Of a stretch of DNA of 49,802 bases, positions 8,948-17,523 are shown one piece after another; within the stretch, counting starts at the first letter, position 1, and every line of letters begins with the position of its first letter. This DNA is from Zetaproteobacteria bacterium CG_4_9_14_3_um_filter_54_145. GTDB lineage: Bacteria; Pseudomonadota; Zetaproteobacteria; Mariprofundales; Mariprofundaceae. A program made the translations under genes and the position numbers. The stretch lies in assembly GCA_002791575.1 (NCBI GenBank), contig PFXI01000070.1, forward strand, positions 1-49,802, written 5' to 3'. The notes under the pieces were generated by a model. That model ran no database searches, was not told the DNA's origin, and worked only from the letters and a program-made list of their open reading frames with translations.

Positions 8948-9565
8948 ATGAATCCCGGATCAATCGCAGTTATGGCCTCCGGTCGCGGCAGCAACCTCGC
9001 TGTTATTCTCGATGCAATCGAAGCAGGCAGCTGCCCTGTCGATCTGCGGCTGGTGATCTCCGACAGGGCCGGTGCCGAGGCACTGACCATTGCCCGCAGG
9101 GCAGGTGTCCCCGAGGTAGTGCATATCAGTCCGAAGCAGTATGCCGACCGGGCAGCCTTCGATGCCGCCTGCGCCGATGCTATTGAGGCCGCCGGATGCC
9201 AGTGGATTGTACTGGCAGGTTACATGCGCATTCTCTCTCCCTCTTTTGTACAGCGTTTTGCCGGTCGCATTATTAATATTCACCCTGCCCTGCTACCATC
9301 GTTTATCGGTGCGGATGGCGTGGGTGATGCACTGACTTACGGGGTGAAGCTCAGTGGTTGCACAGTCCATCTGGTAGATGAGGTGCTCGATGGCGGCCCG
9401 ATCCTGGCTCAGGCAGCGGTGCCGGTATGCGATGACGACAGTCGCGACAGCCTGCACCTGCGCATCCAGCAGGCGGAACACCAGCTCTATCCGGCCACGC
9501 TCACCCGCATCGTCACCACTGGTTTCCGGCTCGACGGGCGCAGGGTCATCTGGCTTAAACCGTAA
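8948..9565 (+). CDS. purN: Phosphoribosylglycinamide formyltransferase
   Basis: 205-residue PurN, which transfers a formyl group from 10-formyl-tetrahydrofolate to GAR in purine synthesis. It shows the phosphate-binding SGRGSNL near residue 10 and the folate-site ILAGYMRILS. The catalytic Asn and His are in NIHPALLPSF, and the catalytic Asp is in VDEVLDGGPILAQ. The segment after NIHPALLPSF reads IGADGVGDALTYGVKLSG rather than the common PGLHAQRQAL, but the fold and length match. ATG 8948 has AAGGA eight bases upstream. No purM is adjacent in this window; the gene directly upstream is a broken nitroreductase. Confidence 0.93.
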   Translation: MNPGSIAVMASGRGSNLAVILDAIEAGSCPVDLRLVISDRAGAEALTIARRAGVPEVVHISPKQYADRAAFDAACADAIEAAGCQWIVLAGYMRILSPSFVQRFAGRIINIHPALLPSFIGADGVGDALTYGVKLSGCTVHLVDEVLDGGPILAQAAVPVCDDDSRDSLHLRIQQAEHQLYPATLTRIVTTGFRLDGRRVIWLKP

Positions 9566-9722
9566 ACCTCTACGCCTGCTTTGCCCGCACACACGGCGGC
9601 AGGCGAAACAGACGATATTTATCTTTGTGCGTCACATCACTTTTCCCGCCACCCTCTACAACTAGTTTCGGCAAAAAAACAGGGAAGGGGCCGCAAGCGA
9701 AGGCGGTTGCAGGGAGATGCAA

Positions 9723-10520
9723 ATGCACAGTATTCACAAGCGAACATGGTTATCAGGAATCACACGTGTGGCAGCAGCCATGCTGTTGATGCTGCTCGGC
9801 GCCTGTGCAACCCACACCTCTCACGTCTCTATGGACCGGGACACACAAAAAACCGTACAGGTGATCGGCCTGCCGCAATTCAGCGTCAGCCAGCAGATCG
9901 ATATTCGTCAGGAAAACCCCGTTTACGCCATTATCGGCATCAGCGCCAAGATGGTGCAGCAGGTCGCACGTCAGGCCAAACGTATCCAGTATCGGGATGA
10001 AAATCCGGAACTGCTGCAGGAGTGCCTGACCCAGATGCGTGAAGGCATGAAGCAGCGCCTGCGCAAACAGGGGTATATCGTCAAGGATCTGGACATGACC
10101 TACTGGCAGGCTCTCTCCGGCCACCGCAAACAGGATCCGCGGGTTGAAGGCGTCGATGCGCTGTTAAAACTGGATATCAAGCAGTTCGGTTATTTTTCCG
10201 GCTCACCGTTCAAGCCCTATCGTCCGGGCATGGTCATGGTAGCCGACCTGGTCTCTATGGGTGACCGCAAGACACTGGCATCGAATGTGTATAATGTCGG
10301 CTTTGATCGCGAGGATATTTCGCTGCTCTCGTTCCGGGCCAGTTATGCAACCAGCGTCTATGTGGCGGACGAGCGCTATTTCTACAAAAACTTCGATACC
10401 CTGCTGTCAAAAGCCAAACAGAGTGCGGGCGGTCTGGAGTTTATCGCCCGGGTTGCTGCTGAATCAGTGGCCGGCGATCTGAAGCGGAGACAGACACACT
10501 ATATGGTCGCCAAACAGTAA
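9723..10520 (+). CDS. Predicted outer-envelope lipoprotein, unknown function
   Basis: 265-residue protein with a basic N-terminus, a hydrophobic segment and the lipobox LLGAC at about residue 27. It should be lipidated and envelope-localised. I do not recognise the family. The mature part is a single region with a basic, glutamine-rich helix (about 85-125) and later beta-rich sequence (KLDIKQFGYFSGSPF). It contains several aromatic residues and no obvious catalytic motif. ATG 9723 has GGGAG six bases upstream and is preferred over the ATG six bases earlier, which overlaps that site. It is convergent with the histidine kinase gene and separated from purN by about 160 bases, so it is probably monocistronic. 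Confidence 0.75.
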   Translation: MHSIHKRTWLSGITRVAAAMLLMLLGACATHTSHVSMDRDTQKTVQVIGLPQFSVSQQIDIRQENPVYAIIGISAKMVQQVARQAKRIQYRDENPELLQECLTQMREGMKQRLRKQGYIVKDLDMTYWQALSGHRKQDPRVEGVDALLKLDIKQFGYFSGSPFKPYRPGMVMVADLVSMGDRKTLASNVYNVGFDREDISLLSFRASYATSVYVADERYFYKNFDTLLSKAKQSAGGLEFIARVAAESVAGDLKRRQTHYMVAKQ

Positions 10521-10529
10521 ACTGTCGGG

Positions 10530-12056
10530 TTACCGAGCTACGTCACCCATCACATCTTGCAGCCGCTGCTGATGGGCAGGTGCGGCACTGCTCAGCGGCA
10601 GGCGGATCAGAAAGCACGCACCCTCACCCTGCTTGCTTTGTACCCAGATATCACCGCCGTGAGCATCAACGATACGCTTACAGATCGCCAGCCCCAGCCC
10701 TGCCCCCTCACCATCCTTTCGGCAACGTGCATCATCGGCGCGGAAAAAGCGATCGAACAGCGCCGCCTGTTGCTGATCTGCAATACCCGGCCCTTCATCA
10801 CGCACGCCGATAATCACCGACTGCTCCACAGCCGTGGCCGACAGGTAGATGGCGGAGTGAGCCGGTGCATGCTTGAACGCATTGGAGAGCAGATTCATGA
10901 TCGTGCGCTCGATCTGCGAGGCATCACCCATGATCTCCAGCCCGTCCTCAATATCCATCTCCAGCGCGACATGCTGGCTGTCAAACAGAATCAGGTGCTG
11001 TTGCCCCACCTCCTGTAGCAGCAGTGACAGATCGACAGGCGACTGGACCAGCTCCAGCTGACCGGCATCGGCGCGAGCCAGCGTCAGCAGGTCGTTCACA
11101 ATACGCTGGATGCGGTTGATCGTCTCCAGCTGCTGACGCAGGATATGCTGATACTCCTGCTCACTGCGCGGATGACGCAGTGCCACCTCTATCTCGCCCT
11201 TGAGGATGGTCAGCGGCAGGCGCAACTCATGCGAGGCATCGGCAGTAAAACGTTTCTGCCCCAGAAAACTGGTTTCCAGATCGGCAAACATCTTGTTGAG
11301 CACCCGCACCAGCAGCCCGATCTCTTTCTCCTGTGCACGCGAAGTAAGCCGGCGCGACAGATCGCCCGCCGCCACCGCACGCGCAATGCGGGTGATTTCA
11401 TGGATGGGATCAAGCGCCCGTTTCGCCATATAATAACCGGCGCCGGCACTGATCAGGATGGAGATCGCGCCGAGTATGCCGCCGATCAGGTACATCAGAT
11501 TGAATACCGAGCGAATATCGGCAGTGCTGTGCCCCAGCAGCAGCGATGCAACAATGCGGTTGTCCCGGTAAATCGGAAAAGCAATCACCCGGATATTGGC
11601 CTTGTTGAGCAGCGATTCGGTTGAGGCAAACGCCGGCCTGCCGCTGCTAAAGGAGATGCCGAGCGCCCGGCTGATATCATTGCCGCCGCGATCGATCAAT
11701 GAGCGGTCGGAGCGGAACAACTCCAGGCCATTGGCGCTGAGCAGCTGGATCGCACCGGCATAGTGGTCGGCAAAATTGCTCATATGGGCCGACCAGAAAT
11801 AGCTGGAGGTATCTTCCAGGCTGCTGGCCAGCGAGGTAGCCTGATTGGCCAGCTGCTCATCCACCTCGTTGTATACCCGGTTGGAGAGGGCTGTATACAG
11901 CACGATGGCGGCAAACAGCAGAATGCCCAGCTCCAGCGACACATACATCAGCGCCAGCCGCCCGCGGAAGGTGCGGAACATATTGGAGCGCATCCGGTTC
12001 AGGATGCCGACAGGATTAATAGTCAGGTTGGTCTGCTCAGGCCTGCTGCGAATCAT
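10530..12056 (-). CDS. Sensor histidine kinase (heavy-metal/OmpR type)
   Basis: 508-residue inner-membrane kinase. Two transmembrane helices lie near 37-57 and 187-208 and bracket a periplasmic sensor of about 125 residues. A HAMP linker follows (about 208-262). The H-box SHELRLPLT carries the phosphoacceptor His276, with Leu where Thr is usual. The ATPase boxes are intact: N-box NLLSNAFKHAP, G1 DEGPGIA, F-box FDRFFRAD and G2 GAGLGLAICK. It overlaps the upstream response regulator by 20 bases, so the pair is one operon. The architecture matches CusS/PcoS-like kinases, but no metal-resistance gene is adjacent, so the signal is unknown. Internal Met codons at residues 22 and 26 could be the true start. 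Confidence 0.88.
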   Translation of the reverse strand: MIRSRPEQTNLTINPVGILNRMRSNMFRTFRGRLALMYVSLELGILLFAAIVLYTALSNRVYNEVDEQLANQATSLASSLEDTSSYFWSAHMSNFADHYAGAIQLLSANGLELFRSDRSLIDRGGNDISRALGISFSSGRPAFASTESLLNKANIRVIAFPIYRDNRIVASLLLGHSTADIRSVFNLMYLIGGILGAISILISAGAGYYMAKRALDPIHEITRIARAVAAGDLSRRLTSRAQEKEIGLLVRVLNKMFADLETSFLGQKRFTADASHELRLPLTILKGEIEVALRHPRSEQEYQHILRQQLETINRIQRIVNDLLTLARADAGQLELVQSPVDLSLLLQEVGQQHLILFDSQHVALEMDIEDGLEIMGDASQIERTIMNLLSNAFKHAPAHSAIYLSATAVEQSVIIGVRDEGPGIADQQQAALFDRFFRADDARCRKDGEGAGLGLAICKRIVDAHGGDIWVQSKQGEGACFLIRLPLSSAAPAHQQRLQDVMGDVAR

Positions 12057-12720
12057 CAGCCAGCAGGTAACCCTGCCCGCGTAGCGTGTGCATCAACGGC
12101 ACATCGAAGCCCTTGTCGACTTTGGAACGCAAATGGCTGATATAGACATCAATCACATTGCTCTCCGGATCAAAATTCATATCCCAGACATGCTCGCCGA
12201 TCAGCGTGCGCGACAGTACCTTACCTGGATTACGCATCAGGTACTCCAGCAGCGCATACTCCTTGGTGGTCAAACGGATCGATTTACCCTGACGACTGAC
12301 ACGGCGGCTGATCGGGTCCAGCTCCAGATCGGCGACCTTCAGTATCGGCGATTTGCTTTCCGACTTGCGCCTGAGCAGCGCGCGAACCCGCGCCAGCAGC
12401 TCCTCGAAAGCAAACGGCTTGGCCAGGTAATCATCGGCACCGGCATCCAGACCGCGCACCTTGTCTTCAACCGAATCGCGCGCAGTCAACATCAGCACCG
12501 GTGTAGATACGCCACTGGCACGCAGTTCGCGGCAGACCACCAGACCGTTCTTTTTCGGCAGCATCAGATCCAGGATGATCAGGTCGTAATCATTGACCTC
12601 GGCAAGAAATTCGCCGTCTTCACCGTCATAGGAGACATCAACGGCATGGCCCTCTTCCTTCAATCCTTTCTGAATAAAATGCGCAACACGCTCTTCGTCT
12701 TCAACCACCAGAATCTTCAT
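12037..12720 (-). CDS. OmpR/PhoB-family response regulator
   Basis: 227-residue DNA-binding response regulator. The receiver domain (1-115) carries the acidic pocket VVEDEE, phospho-acceptor Asp51 in LIILDLMLP, the conserved Thr in MLTARD and Lys in LAKPF. The C-terminal winged helix (about 130-223) contains LTTKEYALLEYL and the recognition region VIDVYISHLRSKVD followed by LRGQGYLL. It is most like the CusR/CopR heavy-metal subgroup. It is cotranscribed with, and overlaps, the histidine kinase. The ATG at 12720 faces the divergent Nudix gene across only 68 bases, so the two promoters must sit close together or overlap. Confidence 0.92.
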   Translation of the reverse strand: MKILVVEDEERVAHFIQKGLKEEGHAVDVSYDGEDGEFLAEVNDYDLIILDLMLPKKNGLVVCRELRASGVSTPVLMLTARDSVEDKVRGLDAGADDYLAKPFAFEELLARVRALLRRKSESKSPILKVADLELDPISRRVSRQGKSIRLTTKEYALLEYLMRNPGKVLSRTLIGEHVWDMNFDPESNVIDVYISHLRSKVDKGFDVPLMHTLRGQGYLLADDSQQA

Positions 12721-12788
12721 GCGGCTTAGTGTAGCATTGCACCAGCCGTTTCGTGAAGAAAGAATTTCTAGTCACCGGAGAGCCGAGC

Positions 12789-13406
12789 ATGGAATACCGT
12801 ATTGTCAGCAAGAAACCGTTATATCGCGGCTTTTTCTCGATGGATGCCATCGAAGTCGAACATGATCGTTTCGATGGCGGCAAGCAGACCGTGTTGCGCG
12901 AGAATATGGAGCGCGGTGATGCCGCCGCCATGCTGCTGTTTGATCCGCAAACCGATCAGGTACTGCTGCTTGAGCAGTTCCGTATCGGGCCCGTACCACG
13001 TCAGGATAACCCGTGGCTGATCGAGATTGTCGCCGGCATTGTCGATGAGGGTGAAACCGTTGAGCAGGCCATTGTGCGTGAAGCGCATGAGGAGGCCGGT
13101 TTTGTGCCATACCGGACAACCTGGCTGGGCCGCTACTATACGACACCGGGTGCCTGCTCCGAACGTATCGACCTGTTTCTGGGCCTGGTCGACAGCAGCA
13201 CGCCTGCAGGTGATGGCGGCGGCATGGCCGACGAGCATGAGGATATCCGCAGCTACTGGGTTTCCAGAGCTGAGGCGATGCAGATGCTGACCGATGGCCG
13301 TATTGCCTCGGGCGCTCCAATGCTCGCCCTGCTGCTCGCCTTCGGCTGTCAGGGTGTGGTCAATAACAAATCTTTCACCACAGAGGACACGAAGGACGCA
13401 GAGTAA
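12789..13406 (+). CDS. ADP-ribose pyrophosphatase (Nudix, NudF-like)
   Basis: 205-residue Nudix hydrolase. The Nudix box runs GIVDEGETVEQA then IVREAHEEAG, matching G-x5-E-x7-REUxEExG. The protein also has TVLRENMERGDAAAML upstream and the TTPGACSERIDLFLG segment downstream, both typical of the NudF/YffH ADP-ribose pyrophosphatases. ATG 12789 has GGAG eight bases upstream; a GTG at 12753 is in frame but poorly placed. The last 12 residues (KSFTTEDTKDAE) and the stop codon are not family sequence. They are encoded by the left end of a repeat element that begins at 13376, so the C-terminus has been rewritten by an insertion. Confidence 0.85.
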   Translation: MEYRIVSKKPLYRGFFSMDAIEVEHDRFDGGKQTVLRENMERGDAAAMLLFDPQTDQVLLLEQFRIGPVPRQDNPWLIEIVAGIVDEGETVEQAIVREAHEEAGFVPYRTTWLGRYYTTPGACSERIDLFLGLVDSSTPAGDGGGMADEHEDIRSYWVSRAEAMQMLTDGRIASGAPMLALLLAFGCQGVVNNKSFTTEDTKDAE

Positions 13407-13535
13407 AGACGAAGTATATGAGCCGGATCTCTGCTACGGCACGTCTCCGGGGAACACGGATATTCATTCGCCGAGCGCGTCATACAGGAATTCTTTTCAT
13501 TGCCTTTCCTCTGCCTCCTTTGCGCCCTCTGCGGT
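13376..13535. repeat. Terminal-inverted-repeat element, diverged copy C
   Basis: It begins CACCACAGAGGACACGAAGG and ends TGCCTCCTTTGCGCCCTCTGCGGT, an imperfect inverse of the start. The interior shares AAAGACGAAG and the CGGATATTCAT...CGAGCGCG block with the copies at 6952 and 15059 but is otherwise diverged. Its left end forms the 3' end of the upstream Nudix gene, and its right end lies about 75 bases before trmFO. Confidence 0.7.
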
Positions 13536-13608
13536 AAATGCTTTGGACTATCGCACTACGGAAACGCATTTGCTTGGTCTGAAGTGCGCTCGCGATTAGC
13601 GTGCCGCG

Positions 13609-14982
13609 ATGACCCAAACAGCTACCCCCACCATCACCATTATCGGCGCAGGCCTGGCAGGCTCGGAAGCGGCCTGGCAACTGGCCCGGCGCGGCATCCG
13701 CGTGCGGCTGCATGAGATGCGCCCGACCACGATGACCCCGGCACATAAAACAGGTAACTGCGCTGAGCTTGTCTGCTCCAACACCTTCCGCGCCGATCAT
13801 ATGGAGAACGCCGTCGGCCTGCTGCATGAGGAGATGCGCCGCATGGACTCGCTGATCATGCGCTGTGGTGATGAAGCACGCATACCTGCCGGCACGGCGC
13901 TGGCCGTAGATCGCGAGCAGTTTTCAGCGCTGGTCACGGCGGCACTGATGGCCGAGCCGCTGATCGAGATCGTTCCGGGTGAGGTGACCAAGATTCCGGC
14001 AGAAGGCCTGGTGCTGATCGCCTCAGGCCCGCTCACCTCCGATGCGCTTTACGATCAGATTCAGCTGCTGACCGGCGAGGATCGGCTCTGCTTTTTCGAT
14101 GCCATTGCGCCTGTGATAGATGCCGAGTCGATCAATATGGATATCGCCTACTGGAAAAACCGCTACGACAAGAATGTGGCAGAGGGCGAGGCGGGTGACT
14201 ACCTCAACTGCCCGATGGACGAGCAGCAGTACAAGGCCTTTATCGCCGAGCTGGTTGCCGCCGACAAGGTCGCCTTCAAGGGCTTTGAAGACATCCCTTT
14301 TTTCGAAGGTTGCATGCCGATCGAGGAGATGGCCGAGCGCGGCGAGAACACCCCCCGCTTCGGCCCCATGAAGCCGGTTGGACTTGATCATCCGGTCAGC
14401 GGTGAAAAAGCCTATGCCGTGGTGCAGCTTCGACGCGACAACCGCATGGGCAGCCTGCTCAATATGGTCGGTTTCCAGACCAAGATGACCTACGGTGAGC
14501 AGAAGCGCGTATTCACCATGATTCCCGGCATGGAGCAGGCCGAGTTCTTCCGCCTCGGCTCCCTGCATCGCAACACCTTCATCAAATCACCGGCGCTGCT
14601 CGATGGCACGCTGCGGCTGAAAAGTGAGCCGCGCATCCTGTTTGCCGGCCAGATTACCGGTGTGGAGGGTTATGTCGAATCGGCCAGCATGGGGCTGATG
14701 GCCGGCCGTTTTCTGGCCGCCATGGCACATGGTGAAGAGCCGGAGGCGCCACCGGCAGAGACCGCTCACGGCGCCCTGCTCGCCCATATATCGCAAACCC
14801 GGGTTGAGGATTTCCAGCCTATGAATATCAATTTCGGTCTGTTGCCACCGGGCAAGAAACGCGATGGCAAGCGTCGTTTTTCACGCGCCGAACGGCGCCA
14901 TGCCATATCCGATCAGGCACTGGCCGTACTGGATACATGGCTGCACGGTGCTGCGCCCGCCGACACTTCCGGTGCGCGATAG
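13609..14982 (+). CDS. trmFO: tRNA (uracil-54-C5) methyltransferase, folate-dependent
   Basis: 457-residue TrmFO (formerly Gid), which uses methylenetetrahydrofolate and FAD to make 5-methyluridine at tRNA position 54. The FAD-binding GAGLAGSEAAWQLARRG is at residues about 12-28. The conserved CAELVCSNTFR and the HMENAVGLLHEEMR segment follow. DYLNCPMDEQQY, IEEMAERGENTPRFGPMKPVGL and GQITGVEGYVES are also present. ATG 13609 is the only sensible start, though the ribosome binding site is weak. The final codons and TAG lie in CCGGTGCGCGATAG, a stretch that recurs inside the adjacent repeat, so the C-terminal tail may be repeat-derived. TrmFO marks the lineage as one that does not rely on SAM-dependent TrmA alone. 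Confidence 0.95.
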   Translation: MTQTATPTITIIGAGLAGSEAAWQLARRGIRVRLHEMRPTTMTPAHKTGNCAELVCSNTFRADHMENAVGLLHEEMRRMDSLIMRCGDEARIPAGTALAVDREQFSALVTAALMAEPLIEIVPGEVTKIPAEGLVLIASGPLTSDALYDQIQLLTGEDRLCFFDAIAPVIDAESINMDIAYWKNRYDKNVAEGEAGDYLNCPMDEQQYKAFIAELVAADKVAFKGFEDIPFFEGCMPIEEMAERGENTPRFGPMKPVGLDHPVSGEKAYAVVQLRRDNRMGSLLNMVGFQTKMTYGEQKRVFTMIPGMEQAEFFRLGSLHRNTFIKSPALLDGTLRLKSEPRILFAGQITGVEGYVESASMGLMAGRFLAAMAHGEEPEAPPAETAHGALLAHISQTRVEDFQPMNINFGLLPPGKKRDGKRRFSRAERRHAISDQALAVLDTWLHGAAPADTSGAR

Positions 14983-14994
14983 TAAAAATATTTT

Positions 14995-15229
14995 CACCGC
15001 AGAGGACGCAAAGGAGCAAGCGCCGGCGCTCCCGGTGCGCGATAGGCCAAAACCTTTTCACCGCAAAGGACGCAAAGGAACGCAGAGGAAAGACGAAGAT
15101 GAATATGGGCTCTGGCACTGCACGATTCAGGTGAGCCCGGATATTCATGCGCGAGCGCGGCACCGTATGAACAGGCATTCTCTTTTATTGCCTTGCTTTT
15201 CCTTCGCGTCCTTCGCGTCCCCTGCGGTG
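14995..15229. repeat. Terminal-inverted-repeat element, copy B
   Basis: The core 15059-15229 is 171 bases, the same length as copy A, with four mismatches. A second left end starts at 14995 (CACCGCAGAGGACGCAAAGG), giving a nested or tandem left half. The motif CCGGTGCGCGATAG occurs just before each left end: at the trmFO stop and again at about 15032-15045. This suggests a partial duplication of the element. Each core holds a small conserved open frame on the minus strand that I regard as spurious. Confidence 0.8.
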
Positions 15230-15242
15230 AACGGGCTCTGTT

Positions 15243-15965
15243 TCAGATCAGGCGAGGATGCAGCTCACCGGCCATGCGGGTCAACTGCTGCTTGAGCCAG
15301 GCCGGGCCCGGGCGGTGATGCTGCTCAAAAGAGCGGCGCTCAAGCTCTCTCAGGGCCGGGATCAGCACATCCAGCTGGCGCGGCAGATAGATCAGCATCG
15401 CCTGCAGCACCTGCTGTCGGATCTCCCACTGCAGGCGACCGGCACTGCTATGCAGAATATTGAGCAGGGCATCATCATCCGATGGCGGCGACAGCTCGCA
15501 CTGCTCCATCGCCAGCAGACGCGAAGAGAGCTCCGGCGGTAGCGACGCGGTGTCGCCACGCCATGCCAGAGCCAGAGGTCGCTGCAAATCGCGTGCGCGC
15601 TCCAGACAGTGGAACAGAGCCTGCGCCACAGGCACAGCAAGCACACCCGGCTGCACATCCAGCATCCACATCGAACTCTTCTCCAGCTCACCCATCCACT
15701 GCTGCACCAGCTGCCAGGCAGGCTGATCCGCGGCATCCGCCGCTACTTCCAGCAGAGCTATATGATCGTGTTCACGCGCCAGCGTGCGCAACAGATGTGT
15801 TTTTCCGGCAGGATCGAGTGAGCGCAGCCACAATGCGCCGCCATGCACGCACCAGAGCGCCATGCGATTACATGCCGCATCGACACCGTCATGGCGAATC
15901 CAGTCACCATAGTCGTAGCGCTCCGGCAGACTCAGCGCCAGCCGCATCTGTGCTTTTGACTGCAT
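15243..15965 (-). CDS. hda: Hda-like DnaA regulatory inactivator
   Basis: 240-residue protein related to the DnaA AAA+ domain. The N-terminus has MRLALSLPERYDYGDWI, where Hda and DnaA paralogues carry their clamp-binding QLxLxL-type motif; here Gln is replaced by Met-Arg. The P-loop is degenerate (SLDPAGKTHLL, lacking the first Gly), and Walker B is poor (WMLDVQPG). It is likely to bind nucleotide weakly or not at all. Known Hda stimulates ATP hydrolysis by DnaA together with the sliding clamp. ATG 15965 overlaps the stop of the upstream gene (TGATG), making it the last gene of the sspB operon. The open frame extends to 16112 but only over the upstream gene. Confidence 0.7.
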   Translation of the reverse strand: MQSKAQMRLALSLPERYDYGDWIRHDGVDAACNRMALWCVHGGALWLRSLDPAGKTHLLRTLAREHDHIALLEVAADAADQPAWQLVQQWMGELEKSSMWMLDVQPGVLAVPVAQALFHCLERARDLQRPLALAWRGDTASLPPELSSRLLAMEQCELSPPSDDDALLNILHSSAGRLQWEIRQQVLQAMLIYLPRQLDVLIPALRELERRSFEQHHRPGPAWLKQQLTRMAGELHPRLI

Positions 15966-16522
15966 CAGCTGTTTTCCGCGCTGACAGCCTTGCGCATCCA
16001 CAACACCATATACTGAATGCCGGAGAGGCAGGTAAAGGCAAACGTCAGCCAGACAACAACCTGCAACACCATGGGCCCCGGCGTCTGCCAGGCCATATCG
16101 GCCAGCACACACAAGACCAGCATAATCTGCAGGAATGTGGTAATTTTCGATGTAAACAACGGCGTCATCTCCAGCTTGTGCGTCACCATCTCATAGGCTG
16201 TCGCGCCGAGCACAATAACCATATCGCGGAACACCACAGCCAGAAACAGATAGACCGGTATATGCTCGAGGAAATAGAGCGCCACAATCGTGCTGATCAA
16301 CATCAGCTTGTCCGCCAGCGGATCCATGAAGGCGCCAACCGTGCTGCGCTGGTTGAACATGCGGGCAATGGCACCATCAAGCATGTCGGTCACACCCGCG
16401 ATGCCCATCAATAACAGTGCAAACGCCGGTTTTCCCTCGATGATCGCATAGACAATGAACGGCGTGATAATGATACGCGCCAGCGTCAGCATATTGGGGA
16501 TATTGAGGATACGATCCTTCAT
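15965..16522 (-). CDS. CDP-alcohol phosphatidyltransferase (PgsA-like)
   Basis: 185-residue integral membrane enzyme. The family motif D-x2-DG-x2-AR-x8-G-x3-D-x3-D is exact in DMLDGAIARMFNQ followed by STVGAFMDPLADK, near residues 46-72. About five hydrophobic helices surround it. The likely product is phosphatidylglycerophosphate, as for PgsA, but the segment after the motif (FRDMVIVLGATAYEM) differs from E. coli PgsA, so another alcohol acceptor is possible. Start and stop each overlap the neighbouring genes by one base (TGATG on both sides). An in-frame TTG at 16525 is less likely than ATG 16522. Confidence 0.87.
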   Translation of the reverse strand: MKDRILNIPNMLTLARIIITPFIVYAIIEGKPAFALLLMGIAGVTDMLDGAIARMFNQRSTVGAFMDPLADKLMLISTIVALYFLEHIPVYLFLAVVFRDMVIVLGATAYEMVTHKLEMTPLFTSKITTFLQIMLVLCVLADMAWQTPGPMVLQVVVWLTFAFTCLSGIQYMVLWMRKAVSAENS

Positions 16523-17523
16523 CAACGGGCCGGCATCTCCTGACTGGCCACCCAGCCCTCGATGGTCGGCGTCAATACCATGCCGCGGCGGCTGAACCAG
16601 TCACGCAACCACAAATCATCCGAGCCTTTCAGGTGCAGGCGATACTGCTGCCCGTCGCGGTTCACCTGCCTGAGCGACAGATCGAGAATACGCGGATCCT
16701 GCAACAGGTCCTGCTCAAACAGAATCTGTTCAGACAGTGGCGCCTGACGTTGAACCTTCAGCAGCAGATAGCCATCCGCAGATGCTGATACGGCTTCCAG
16801 CGGCTGATCTGCAGGTGCAACCTGCGGCCCGGTAACAACGGGGAGGATAGGCTCCGCCGACGCCACATAGGCATCGCGCGCCTTGAGCAGCAGCTCATCC
16901 AGCCATGGCTGTAGCTGTTGTGCCGGGTCCCCTGAGGCAACTATACGCGTCTGGGCGAATTCACCCAGTCTTGTGCCGCCACGCACACTCAGGCTGACCT
17001 GCCGGCTATCCAGCCAGCGCCACGCCAGCACCAGGGCCGGTGCAGTACTATCTTCACTATAACCGATATATTCCGCCAGATTCTCCGCATGGCGCCGCAA
17101 TCTGGCCGCGGATTCAGGCATGCTGCGCCCGGCCGCATTTTGCAAATCAATCGTCAGATGCCATGCCGGGGCCTCGGCGATATAGGGTATATTGTTGGCT
17201 TTCAGCCAGGCAAAAACACGCCGGGACTGAAATACAATCGTAACGCCGTCATCGCCCGGTGTCGCCCGCTGCAGAAAGCGTATCCCCTTTATATTGCCCG
17301 GGATATCCCTCTGCGCCTGTTGCGGCACGATACGCGCCCACAGACGTGGCAGCGCCATATCCGCAGCCTGGGCGATATTCGAACGCAGGGTATCAAGGGT
17401 AATGCCCCGCTCTGCATCGGGCGCCACCAGAACCTGCATACGCGCATCTGATGCAGCCAGTGCCGGTTGCGCGAGCAGCAGCAACAGCGCTGTAAACCAT
17501 AGATGGGGAAGCAGGCGGCGCAT
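16522..17523 (-). CDS. DUF2066 periplasmic protein
   Basis: 333-residue protein with a cleavable Sec signal peptide at 1-23 (LWFTALLLLLAQPALA, AxA type), so it is exported. The mature protein matches the DUF2066 family in length and layout. In gammaproteobacteria this family lies next to hda, with an AI-2E permease between them; here the intervening gene is a CDP-alcohol phosphatidyltransferase. The function is not known. No catalytic motif is visible; the central part carries VLAWRWLDSRQ and a repeat-like beta-rich C-terminal region. The TAATG overlap with sspB and the TGATG overlap with the next gene place it inside a four-gene translationally coupled operon. Confidence 0.75.
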   Translation of the reverse strand: MRRLLPHLWFTALLLLLAQPALAASDARMQVLVAPDAERGITLDTLRSNIAQAADMALPRLWARIVPQQAQRDIPGNIKGIRFLQRATPGDDGVTIVFQSRRVFAWLKANNIPYIAEAPAWHLTIDLQNAAGRSMPESAARLRRHAENLAEYIGYSEDSTAPALVLAWRWLDSRQVSLSVRGGTRLGEFAQTRIVASGDPAQQLQPWLDELLLKARDAYVASAEPILPVVTGPQVAPADQPLEAVSASADGYLLLKVQRQAPLSEQILFEQDLLQDPRILDLSLRQVNRDGQQYRLHLKGSDDLWLRDWFSRRGMVLTPTIEGWVASQEMPAR

